Source: Clostridiales bacterium DTU087 | Lineage (GTDB): Bacteria; Bacillota; Limnochordia; DTU087 | Direction of reading: 5' to 3' | Assembly (NCBI GenBank): GCA_001513495.1 | Contig: LFTN01000109.1 | Coordinates: forward strand, 1 to 36,642 | Length of the DNA stretch: 36,642 bases | Notes under the pieces: model-generated | The model's input: the letters and a program-made list of their open reading frames with translations, nothing else | Database searches by the model: none | What the model was told of the DNA's origin: nothing | Part shown: in pieces, positions 7,760-15,394 of the stretch | Numbering within the stretch: position 1 is the first letter of the stretch | Layout: each line of letters starts with the position of its first letter | Made by a program: the position numbers and the translations under genes

Positions 7760-9253
7760 ATGTCCGAAACAGAGATCTTAAGGTACCAAAACATCAGCAA
7801 GCGGTTTGGAGGCGTTAATGCTTTAGTCGATGTGTCATTTGCAATAAACCGTGGCGAGATCCACGGCTTGGTTGGCGAAAATGGTGCTGGCAAATCAACT
7901 TTGATCAAGATTACCGGCGGAATTTACCGCAAGGACACCGGTCAGGTATATTGGAACGGTTCATCCATAGATGTAGCCAGTCCTATTGATGCCCAAAACC
8001 TGGGGATTTCCATTGTTCATCAAGAGATCCCCCTGTGCAGCAATCTCACCATCGCTCAAAATGTCTTCATGGGCAATCTGATTACCAAGGGCGTCACACC
8101 AGATTGGCCGGCTATGGAGAAAAGGACTGTTGAGCTTTTCCATCAGATTGGCCAGGAAGTCAACCCGAGACAGAAGGTCGGTGAACTGAGTGTGGCTATG
8201 CGCCAGCTTACAGCCATCGTTCAGGCCCTGCGCAGCAACAGCCAGTTCATTATTATGGATGAGCCGACCGCCGCGCTGACCCCCAGTGAAGTGGAGACTC
8301 TGTTTGAGGTGCTGCGCCGGCTAAAGGCTGAAGGCACTACCATAATGCTGGTCAGCCATATTCTCAGTGAGATCATGACCATTACCGACCGTGTCACTGT
8401 CTTGCGAAACGGGAGACACGTGGCCACTGTGAATACCGAGGATACCTCCATCCCTGAGATCATCAGCATGATGGTAGGCGATATACCTCTGCCGACCCAT
8501 AAGGAGAGTTTAGCAAAGAAGGACGATGTTGTACTAGAAGTCAAGAATCTCAATAAAGCATCTTTAGGGCTGAGGGATATCAATTTCCGCCTGCATCGGC
8601 AGGAAATCCTAGGAGTAGCAGGCATCCAGGGAGCAGGCCGGACCGAGCTGGCTACCTGCTTATTCGGGCTCTACCCGCCGGACAGCGGAACCATTGAAAT
8701 GGAAGGGAAGGCCGTCAACATTACAAGTCCCCGTGCAGCCATCGAAGCAGGTATGGGTTATCTAACTGAGGATCGCCGTAATCTTGGGATATTCTCTGAT
8801 ATGAATATCTGGCAGAACTCTACGGCAGTGATTATTGACGAGCTGACAAAGCCCGGGGCGGTCTTAGATCAAAAGGAGATCGATGAAGTTGCATCCCGCT
8901 CTGTAAAGGATCTGCGGATCCGCACTCCAGGGCTGGAGCAAAAGATTCGCTATTTGAGCGGCGGCAACCAGCAAAAGGTAATGCTGGCCCGGTGGCTGAA
9001 CGCCAAGCCGAAGGTGCTCATCTTAGATGAGCCTACCCGGGGCGTGGATGTGGGAGCTAAAGCTGAAATCCGACGGGTGATCCAGGATCTAGTCAGTCAA
9101 GGCATATCGGTGATCGTCATCTCTTCTGATCTGGAAGAGCTGCTCAATATCAGCGACAGGGTCCTGGTGATGGCCAATGGGACGATTAGAGGCGAATACC
9201 TGGCTCACGAAGCATCAACAGATAAAGTAATGGCTTTGGCCACTCTCAAGTAG
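7760..9253 (+). CDS. Ribose/galactose-type sugar ABC importer, tandem ATPase subunit
   Basis: A CUT2-class (RbsA/MglA/XylG-like) protein with two ABC domains in one 497-residue chain, powering monosaccharide uptake through the inner membrane. Domain 1 has Walker A GENGAGKST at 39-47 and Walker B ending in Asp167-Glu168. Domain 2 has the degenerate nucleotide loop GIQGAGRTE at 288-296, where Lys is replaced by Arg294 as usual for this class, the signature LSGGNQQK at 399-406, and Walker B Asp423-Glu424. The domain 1 signature is LSVAMRQ rather than LSGG, also common in CUT2 proteins. The sugar is set by the binding protein and cannot be read here. The permease gene starts about 13 bases after the stop, so the two are co-transcribed. 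Confidence 0.93.
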   Translation: MSETEILRYQNISKRFGGVNALVDVSFAINRGEIHGLVGENGAGKSTLIKITGGIYRKDTGQVYWNGSSIDVASPIDAQNLGISIVHQEIPLCSNLTIAQNVFMGNLITKGVTPDWPAMEKRTVELFHQIGQEVNPRQKVGELSVAMRQLTAIVQALRSNSQFIIMDEPTAALTPSEVETLFEVLRRLKAEGTTIMLVSHILSEIMTITDRVTVLRNGRHVATVNTEDTSIPEIISMMVGDIPLPTHKESLAKKDDVVLEVKNLNKASLGLRDINFRLHRQEILGVAGIQGAGRTELATCLFGLYPPDSGTIEMEGKAVNITSPRAAIEAGMGYLTEDRRNLGIFSDMNIWQNSTAVIIDELTKPGAVLDQKEIDEVASRSVKDLRIRTPGLEQKIRYLSGGNQQKVMLARWLNAKPKVLILDEPTRGVDVGAKAEIRRVIQDLVSQGISVIVISSDLEELLNISDRVLVMANGTIRGEYLAHEASTDKVMALATLK

Positions 9254-9266
9254 GGATAGGAGGACG

Positions 9267-10286
9267 ATGGCAATGAAATCCACTAGCGGAAAAGTTATGG
9301 CAGAAGGGCCAGCAGGCCAGTCTACGGGAGCGGTGCCGCTTGTTCGACGGTTATTCCAGCGGCAGGAATTTGGCGTTTTCCTAGTACTCATTTTGATATC
9401 AGTATTTTTCTCGATTTCTACTACTACGTTCTTGACAATGCCCAATATGCTTAATGTGCTGCGCCAAGTTTCCATCAATGGAATCATCGTCATGGCAATG
9501 ACCTTTGTGATCATTACCAAGGACATCGACCTATCGATCGGATCCTCATTTGCATTGGTCAGCATGTTGGTAGCAATCCTGTTTAATACCCACGGGATGA
9601 ACATCTGGCTGGCCAGCTTCATCGGACTGATCGTCGGCGGAATTCTTGGGCTGATCAACGGAGTAATCACTGTCAAAGGCCAGCTGCCTCCGTTTATTGT
9701 GACTCTAGCTACAATGATGATCTACCGAGGCGCGGCCCTGGTTGTCTCTGGTGGAGTCCCGGCTGCAGTACGTCTGCCTGAAAGCTTCTTTATGTTCACA
9801 GGGGCACGGCTTTGGGGGCGAATCCCTGTTCCCAGCCTTTGGTTCCTGGGAGCGACCATTGTAGCCGCATTTGTACTCCATAAGACCAGTTACGGCTTCA
9901 AAGTCTATGCCGTTGGGGGTAATGCAGAAGCGGCCCGCCTGGCCGGTATCAATACCGACCGTGTTAGAATCACTAACTTCATGATTATCGGTGTGATTTC
10001 AGGTCTAGCAGGTATAATCTCCATGTCTTACCTAAGCAGCGTCACCCCCACTGTGGGACAAGGCATTGAGACGCAGGTAATTGCAGCAACAGTCTTAGGC
10101 GGCACCTCGATGCTTGGTGGTGTCGGCACTGTCTTCGGCTCCATGCTGGGAGCGCTGGTGCTGGGTATTATTAGAAATGGCCTGGTCTTGATGGGTACTA
10201 GTGCCTACTTGATCGAATTGATTACCGGTATAGTACTCGTGATGGCTGTATTGGTGAGCAGCTGGGCCCATAGGGAAAAACGCTAA
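9267..10286 (+). CDS. Ribose-type sugar ABC importer, permease subunit (RbsC-like)
   Basis: An integral membrane subunit of the same CUT2 importer, about 339 residues with 8-10 predicted hydrophobic segments after a roughly 30-residue soluble tail. Family marks are KDIDLSIGSSFALVSM near residue 85-100 (the DLSVGS motif of RbsC/BPD_transp_2), GLINGVITVKGQLPPFIVTLATM, and the YAVGGNAEAARLAGI cytoplasmic loop with its EAARLAGI contact for the ATPase. Two ATG codons are possible, 9267 and 9273. The ribosome binding site AGGAGG ends at about 9263, three bases before the first and nine before the second, so 9273 may be the true start. The binding-protein gene follows after about 190 bases. Confidence 0.92.
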   Translation: MAMKSTSGKVMAEGPAGQSTGAVPLVRRLFQRQEFGVFLVLILISVFFSISTTTFLTMPNMLNVLRQVSINGIIVMAMTFVIITKDIDLSIGSSFALVSMLVAILFNTHGMNIWLASFIGLIVGGILGLINGVITVKGQLPPFIVTLATMMIYRGAALVVSGGVPAAVRLPESFFMFTGARLWGRIPVPSLWFLGATIVAAFVLHKTSYGFKVYAVGGNAEAARLAGINTDRVRITNFMIIGVISGLAGIISMSYLSSVTPTVGQGIETQVIAATVLGGTSMLGGVGTVFGSMLGALVLGIIRNGLVLMGTSAYLIELITGIVLVMAVLVSSWAHREKR

Positions 10287-10297
10287 TCCCTCTTGAG

Positions 10298-10335
10298 CCC
10301 CGCGGGTGGTATCGAATGAGTCTATTGCGGGTTTT
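10298..10335 (+). terminator. Weak hairpin between permease and binding-protein genes
   Basis: CCCGC (10298-10302) can pair with GCGGG (10327-10331), followed by TTTT. The stem is only five base pairs with a long loop, so it is at most a partial terminator that would uncouple the levels of permease and binding protein. The remainder up to 10476 shows no convincing promoter. Confidence 0.25.
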
Positions 10336-10476
10336 GATTCCCACGCTTAGACATATATGGGAGACAGCTTATGACGAGGAAAGGAGGGATATGGGAGTTT
10401 CCCAGTTATCAGTTCAGTAGCAAGTGATGCAGGCTAAGAGATTGTAACGGGATTGAGCGAAAGGAGAGTCAAATTG

Positions 10477-11445
10477 ATGAAGAGACGATTATTCGCAGTA
10501 TTGGGTGCTGCCCTTGTTCTGACTCTGTTGGCAAGCTTTGCGGTATTAGCTGCAGAGAAGAAAACCTACGAGTTTGTAGTAATTACCCACAGTGCATCAA
10601 TTGATTTCTGGGTTCCGTTGGTAAAGGGTGCTGAAGATGCAGCTGCTATGATCAATGCAGCTAACCCCAATGTCGAGGTAACGGTAAGGCATACCGGCCC
10701 CCGTTTGTTTAATGTATCCGAGCAGAGAGATATCCTGGAGAACGTCATTGAAGCAGGTGTAGACGGCATCATTACTACTCTGCCCGACCCAACTGCATTT
10801 GACGAGCCGGTGGCCCAGGCTCTCGCCCGGGGTATCCCGGTGATAGCCACCAACACAGATGCTGGCCCGGACAATCCCAGAATGGCCTATGTAGGACAGG
10901 GCCAGATCGCAGCTGGCCGCGCTCTAGGCCGGAAGCTGATTGACCTCATCGGTACCGAAGGCAAGGTAGGTATCGGTATTGAGGACTTGGGCCACACTGC
11001 TCTGCAGGAAAGGCTCCAGGGTCTGACGGAAGTGCTCGACCAGACTGATATTAAGTACACTGTACTTGTTACCACTGCTGACCTGACCCAGGGCGCCTCT
11101 GTGCTGGAGTCCTACCTGATCGCCAATCCCGATGCCAAGGCCATTGTCAACGTCGATGCCAATACCCAGTGCCACGGCGTTGTGCTTCGCAACTTGGGAT
11201 TGAAGGGCAAGGTTGTCTCCGCCGGATTTGACCTGGTTCCCGCAACGCTGAACAACATCATCGATGGCTACACTGCATTCACCATCGATCAGAACCCCTA
11301 TGTGCAGGGCTTTTATCCTGTCCTGGCATGCTACCTCTATCATGAGTACGATATTGCCCCTGGCGATATCGATTCTGGTGTAGGTATCGTCGATGCCAGC
11401 AACGTGCAGCGGGTAATCGAACTGGCAGAAAAGGGCTACAGATAA
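10477..11445 (+). CDS. Sugar ABC importer, periplasmic-type substrate-binding protein
   Basis: The solute receptor of the CUT2 importer, a 322-residue Peripla_BP_4 (RbsB-like) protein. An N-terminal signal peptide (MKRRLFAVLGAALVLTLLAS then FAVLAA) has a typical AxA-like cleavage site near residue 25-27 and no cysteine, so it is not a lipoprotein. The mature part has two lobes: VVITHSASIDFWVPLVKGAEDAA, then DGIITTLPDP and GIPVIATNTDAG at the hinge, and AIVNVDANTQCHGVVLRNLG and IDQNPYVQGFYPV in the second lobe. The IDQNP..QG motif is typical of sugar-binding members. The ATG at 10477 was chosen because AAGGAG lies ten bases upstream and the signal peptide then begins MKRR; an in-frame TTG at 10453 is less likely. 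A strong terminator follows. Confidence 0.93.
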   Translation: MKRRLFAVLGAALVLTLLASFAVLAAEKKTYEFVVITHSASIDFWVPLVKGAEDAAAMINAANPNVEVTVRHTGPRLFNVSEQRDILENVIEAGVDGIITTLPDPTAFDEPVAQALARGIPVIATNTDAGPDNPRMAYVGQGQIAAGRALGRKLIDLIGTEGKVGIGIEDLGHTALQERLQGLTEVLDQTDIKYTVLVTTADLTQGASVLESYLIANPDAKAIVNVDANTQCHGVVLRNLGLKGKVVSAGFDLVPATLNNIIDGYTAFTIDQNPYVQGFYPVLACYLYHEYDIAPGDIDSGVGIVDASNVQRVIELAEKGYR

Positions 11446-11472
11446 GCCCCAACTGAGTCGATACAGCTGATT

Positions 11473-11503
11473 AGGGCCGGAGCTTCTAGCTCCGGCCCTT
11501 TCA
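11473..11503 (+). terminator. Intrinsic terminator of the sugar importer operon
   Basis: A perfect 12-bp stem (11473-11484 with 11488-11499) with a TCT loop is followed by TTTC. The 177 bases between it and the next hairpin hold no supported gene; a small imperfect hairpin GCAACGGC/GCTGTTGC lies near 11595-11616. Confidence 0.9.
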
Positions 11504-11680
11504 ATGGGATCTATTATGGCCGACAGGTCATAATAGGTTTCAACGGTGATGCGTGGAGGTCGGGCAAAGATCAGCGTGGTTCCCGTAAGGTTCTGCAACG
11601 GCTGAAAGGCTGTTGCGGGATCTGTAGGGAGTCACGTTGGTCGGAGCGAAGATCATTGCAGGCTCCTGTCATAATGCGAA

Positions 11681-11710
11681 AATCCCCGGCGGCAGCTGCC
11701 GCCGGGGATT
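11681..11710. terminator. Terminator of the chemoreceptor gene (minus strand)
   Basis: A perfect 30-base palindrome (13-bp stem plus AGCT turn) lies 25 bases after the chemoreceptor stop. Read on the minus strand it is followed by TTTT (complement of 11679-11682), fitting a terminator for the leftward gene. Confidence 0.85.
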
Positions 11711-11735
11711 GCAGTTTCGCCTGCGTCTGTCTGCT

Positions 11736-12848
11736 TTAGTCTCCAAACTCCTGGATGTAGGATTGCAGCCGTTCTGCTATTTCACTGAGGGCCTTAGCTT
11801 TGCCGGCAATCTGTTCGATAGATGCCGCCTGCTCTTGGGCAGCGGCCGCGATCTGCTGGCTGCCGCTGCTCAGCTGCTGAACGCCAGCGTTGATATTCTG
11901 CATTTGGGTAATGGACTCATCTACTTCATCCTTAAGTCCAGCAAAACTGTCGGCCATGGATCTTAATGTTTGGCTGCCCTCTTGAATTGCCTTGACATTG
12001 ATCTCCAAAGCGCCATCGGCCCTGGCATCCCCTTCGGCAATATTGGCAACCACCCGCTGCACCTCATTGGCAGCTCTGCCTGACTGCTCTGCCAGCTGAC
12101 GGACTTCTTCTGCCACAACGGCAAACCCGCGGCCCTGCTCGCCGGCTCTGGCTGCTTCAATGGCGGCATTGAGGGCCAGCATGTTGGTCTGTTCTGCAAT
12201 ATCGGTGATATCTCCCACAAACCGGTTGATCTGTTCATAGCGCTGGCTGAGATCCCTTCGAATGTTAGAAAGCTCCATGATTGCCGCCTCAATCTGGTTC
12301 ATCTGGTTGACTACATCTTCGATTCTTTTCAGATGCTCCATGGTAGTCTCTCCGACCTTGACGGAGGATTCGGCCAAGAGCCGGGAAGTAGCACTGACTT
12401 GCTGGACTGTGCCGGCAAACTGGTTAGCTGTACTGGCTACCTCTTGGATAGACGCGTTGATCTCCTCTGACGTCGTCAGGAGATCTTCCCCACTTTGCAC
12501 TAGCTCATTGACAATCTCTTTGGCATTGTCAGAAAACTGACGCAGCCTGGTGCCCAAATTGGTCAATTCCCGGCCCAGAGAACCGAGGATCCGGCCTTCA
12601 CTGGATGCCAGCGCTTCGCTGCCGCTGAACTTGCCTGCCGCTAACTGTTCGATTGCCTCCTCGTAATCTTCAATTCTCTGCTTGCCGTAGTGGGCGCCAA
12701 TTGTGGTGACCAGGAAGTTTATCAAGACTGCGCCGGCTATCCATGCCATCCGCTGCCACGAATCAGCGACTCTGAAAAACCAAAGGATACCTATGGAGGC
12801 CAGCATTACAGCGATGCCAAAAAGCAGCCTTTTACGATTATTTCTCAT
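11736..12848 (-). CDS. Methyl-accepting chemotaxis protein with minimal extracellular region
   Basis: A chemoreceptor of 370 residues that would signal to CheA/CheW. Two membrane segments (about 8-25 and 34-52) are separated by only about eight residues, so there is no external ligand-binding domain. The remainder is a long cytoplasmic coiled coil whose hairpin tip, about residues 214-255, carries the near-invariant [19 protein letters not shown] and [16 protein letters not shown] sequence. It lacks an obvious HAMP domain and the C-terminal pentapeptide for CheR. It may sense the membrane state, an intracellular signal, or a partner such as the neighbouring sugar-binding protein; the last is inference from position only. 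The start is supported by GAGGAGG about nine bases upstream. No che genes are in the window. Confidence 0.9.
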   Translation of the reverse strand: MRNNRKRLLFGIAVMLASIGILWFFRVADSWQRMAWIAGAVLINFLVTTIGAHYGKQRIEDYEEAIEQLAAGKFSGSEALASSEGRILGSLGRELTNLGTRLRQFSDNAKEIVNELVQSGEDLLTTSEEINASIQEVASTANQFAGTVQQVSATSRLLAESSVKVGETTMEHLKRIEDVVNQMNQIEAAIMELSNIRRDLSQRYEQINRFVGDITDIAEQTNMLALNAAIEAARAGEQGRGFAVVAEEVRQLAEQSGRAANEVQRVVANIAEGDARADGALEINVKAIQEGSQTLRSMADSFAGLKDEVDESITQMQNINAGVQQLSSGSQQIAAAAQEQAASIEQIAGKAKALSEIAERLQSYIQEFGD

Positions 12849-13099
12849 TTGAGCCCCTCCTCGATGGTTCAGTTAATCATTAAGGCGTCAGCCAAGTTAT
12901 CTATGACTGTGTAATTCGCCATCAAGGGACTCATTCCTACACCGTTATGGGTGATTCTGCCAGCGCTGCCAGTTGCTGGGAAGCAAGAATGAAAAGGATC
13001 CTATGACTCTTTGTGGAAATAATGTCTCTGAGTGAACGGGTGTTGTCCAGGGCCAATGGACCCGGCGGATGCTGTGCCCGGCCAGAAAGGGAGCTGTAT

Positions 13100-14767
13100 A
13101 TGTTGAGCGACATCCAAATTGCCCAGGCTGCAAAACTGCGGCCGATACAGGAGATTGGAGCTTTATTGGGGTTAGATGAGGATGATCTGGAGCTGCATGG
13201 GAAGCATAAAGCCAAGATCGGAGCCCATGTCTGGGAGAGAGTTAAGGAGCGCCCCAATGGCAAATTGATCTATACAACGGCCATTACCGCCACTCCTGCA
13301 GGTGAGGGCAAGACCTGTACCGCCATCGGCCTGGCCCAAGCTCTAGGCAGGATGGGCAAGAAGGTGACGGTGTGCCTGCGGGAGCCATCCCTAGGCCCTA
13401 CCTTCGGGATTAAGGGGGGAGCAGCAGGCGGCGGTTATGCGCAAGTAGTGCCCATGGAGGACATTAACCTCCATTTTACCGGGGACATCCATGCTGTGGG
13501 GACAGCCCACAATCTCTTGGCAGCTGTCATCGACAACCATCTTTTTCAAGGCAACGAGCTGGACTTGAATCCTAAGCGGATTTTGTGGCGAAGGGTAATG
13601 GATATGAATGACCGGCAGCTGCGGAACATAGTTGTCGGGCTGGGGGGCCCGGGAGACGGAGTTGTCCGGGAGTCCGCCTTTGACATAACTGTAGCTTCCG
13701 AAATCATGGCTATCCTTTGCCTGGCAGAGGACATGGAGGATCTAAAGCAGCGTCTGGGGCAGATGCTCATCGGGTACACCCACAGCAAGCAGCCGGTGTT
13801 TGCCCGGGATTTGGGCATTGTCGGCTCATTGGCTGTTCTGCTCAAGGATGCACTGAAGCCCAATCTAGTCCAGACCTTGGAAGGGCAGCCAGCCTTTGTC
13901 CACGGCGGGCCTTTTGCCAATATCGCCCACGGCAACAACAGCATTATTGCAACCCGTTTAGGATTGAAACTGGCCGATTATGTGGTGACTGAAGGCGGCT
14001 TTGCAGCAGACCTGGGAGCTGAGAAATTCTTTGATATTGTTCACGGGTACAGCGGTCTGACTCCCGATGCGGCAGTTTTGGTGGCCTCAGTCCGGGCACT
14101 TAATATGCACGGCGGTGTTCCCAGGGACCAGGTGGCAGAGACCAACCTGGAGGCTCTGAGGCGGGGCCTCGCCAACCTAGAAAAGCATATTGTCAATATT
14201 AAGAAATTCGGCCTGCCGGTAGTGGTGGCAATTAACCGGTTCCCCACCGATGAAGCACGGGAGCTGGAACTGGTCGAACAAAGCTGCCGGGAGCTGGGGG
14301 TTAGAGTTGCGGTCTCAGAGGTTGTCGCCAGAGGCGGGGAAGGCGGTATACAGCTGGCAGAGGCCGTGATGGAGGCGTTAGAGGAAGAAAACAACTTCCG
14401 GCCTCTCTATGATTGGAACTTGCCCATCAAAGAGAAGATGGGCATTCTCGCCCGGGAGATCTATGGCGCGGAGGACGTTGCCTATACTTCCAGGGCAGAA
14501 CGGGATATCAAGGACCTGACTGCCATGGGCTTCAGCGGCCTGCCTCTTTGTGTAGCCAAGACCCAGCATTCCCTTTCCGATGACCCGAGTTTGAAGGGTG
14601 CTCCAGCTGGCTGGACTCTGACGGTGAGAGAAGTGAGGGCGTCGCTGGGAGCAGGCTTTCTAGTGCCTATCACCGGAGATGTGATGACTATGCCGGGCCT
14701 GCCCAAGGAACCGGCGGCCAATAGGATTGACATAGATAAGAACGGAACCATCGTCGGGCTATCATAA
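13100..14767 (+). CDS. fhs: Formate--tetrahydrofolate ligase
   Basis: Joins formate to tetrahydrofolate using ATP, giving 10-formyl-THF for purine and fMet-tRNA synthesis and, in acetogens, the methyl branch of the Wood-Ljungdahl pathway. The protein has 555 residues from the chosen start, the normal length. The nucleotide loop TPAGEGKT is at 65-72, followed by REPSLGPTFGIKGGAAGGGYAQV-type sequence (around residues 97-115), DLNPKRI.WRRV.D and the FTHFS signature VATVRALKMHGG-like VASVRALNMHGG. The ATG at 13100 has AAAGGGAG seven bases upstream; a longer in-frame reading from 13013 adds residues not seen in the family. The 251-base gap before it contains no gene and no riboswitch that I recognise. 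No acetyl-CoA synthase genes are present here, so acetogenesis cannot be inferred. Confidence 0.95.
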   Translation: MLSDIQIAQAAKLRPIQEIGALLGLDEDDLELHGKHKAKIGAHVWERVKERPNGKLIYTTAITATPAGEGKTCTAIGLAQALGRMGKKVTVCLREPSLGPTFGIKGGAAGGGYAQVVPMEDINLHFTGDIHAVGTAHNLLAAVIDNHLFQGNELDLNPKRILWRRVMDMNDRQLRNIVVGLGGPGDGVVRESAFDITVASEIMAILCLAEDMEDLKQRLGQMLIGYTHSKQPVFARDLGIVGSLAVLLKDALKPNLVQTLEGQPAFVHGGPFANIAHGNNSIIATRLGLKLADYVVTEGGFAADLGAEKFFDIVHGYSGLTPDAAVLVASVRALNMHGGVPRDQVAETNLEALRRGLANLEKHIVNIKKFGLPVVVAINRFPTDEARELELVEQSCRELGVRVAVSEVVARGGEGGIQLAEAVMEALEEENNFRPLYDWNLPIKEKMGILAREIYGAEDVAYTSRAERDIKDLTAMGFSGLPLCVAKTQHSLSDDPSLKGAPAGWTLTVREVRASLGAGFLVPITGDVMTMPGLPKEPAANRIDIDKNGTIVGLS

Positions 14768-14843
14768 AGAACTGTCAGTGCAGTTGGAATCCGGTTGCAG
14801 TCAGGCTTGAGCTTTTGATGCCTAATACTGGAGGTAGTATAGC

Positions 14844-15251
14844 ATGGCGGTTGAGCAGACCTTTGTTATCATCAAACCAGAAGCTGTAGAAAGAAAACTG
14901 ATCGGGGAAATCCTCGGCCGCTTTGAGCGCAAAGGCCTGGAGGTTAAGAGGTTGGCTGTCACGGAAATCCAAAAGGAGACAGCAGAGGAGCACTACGCTC
15001 ATCATCAAGACAAATCGTTTTTCCCGCAGCTCATCGAAGCCATCACCAGCGGCCCCGTGGTTCTAGTGGTGTTGGAGGGCGATAATGCCATTGAGCAGGT
15101 GCGGACATTGATTGGAGCTACCGACCCTGCTGCAGCCGCTCCCGGTACCATCAGGGGAGATCTGGCCATTAGACTCCCGTACAATATGGTGCATGCCGCG
15201 GACAGCCCAGCTGCCGCAGAAGCGGAGATTAAGCGGTTTTTTGGTGATTAA
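14844..15251 (+). CDS. ndk: Nucleoside diphosphate kinase
   Basis: Transfers the gamma phosphate of ATP to nucleoside diphosphates through a phosphohistidine, balancing NTP and dNTP pools. The catalytic His117 lies in the invariant NMVHAADS (family NxxHGSDS). Other marks are the N-terminal TFVIIKPEAVERKLIGEI, HY..H..K.FF, and GPVVLVVLEGDNAIEQVR with IGATDP. It has AlaAla in place of the usual GlySer beside the active histidine, as several Bacillota enzymes do (HASDS or HAADS). At 135 residues it is of normal length. GGAGGT at about 14830 precedes the ATG. It may be co-transcribed with fhs, which ends 76 bases upstream. Confidence 0.95.
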   Translation: MAVEQTFVIIKPEAVERKLIGEILGRFERKGLEVKRLAVTEIQKETAEEHYAHHQDKSFFPQLIEAITSGPVVLVVLEGDNAIEQVRTLIGATDPAAAAPGTIRGDLAIRLPYNMVHAADSPAAAEAEIKRFFGD

Positions 15252-15394
15252 AGGCTTGGCCAGGTTGGGAGAGGCATTGTAAATATCAAGGGTAAGGCAC
15301 AGCTTTGCCCTTTTCTTTGTTGGCGTTATACTCCAGAATCTGCCAATGGTGACGGAGAAGGAAGGCCGGTGGCCCGTTTGGGGAGGTATGGCGT

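Noticed and set aside
10924-11598. A 224-codon leftward open frame over the sugar-binding protein gene.
   Set aside because: It runs antisense through a clear gene and its terminator; most likely a codon-bias shadow.
12849-13099. Possible THF or ZTP riboswitch ahead of fhs.
   Set aside because: Neither the ZTP (pfl) consensus blocks nor the THF motif could be found; only short generic pairings such as GTCCA/TGGAC are present.
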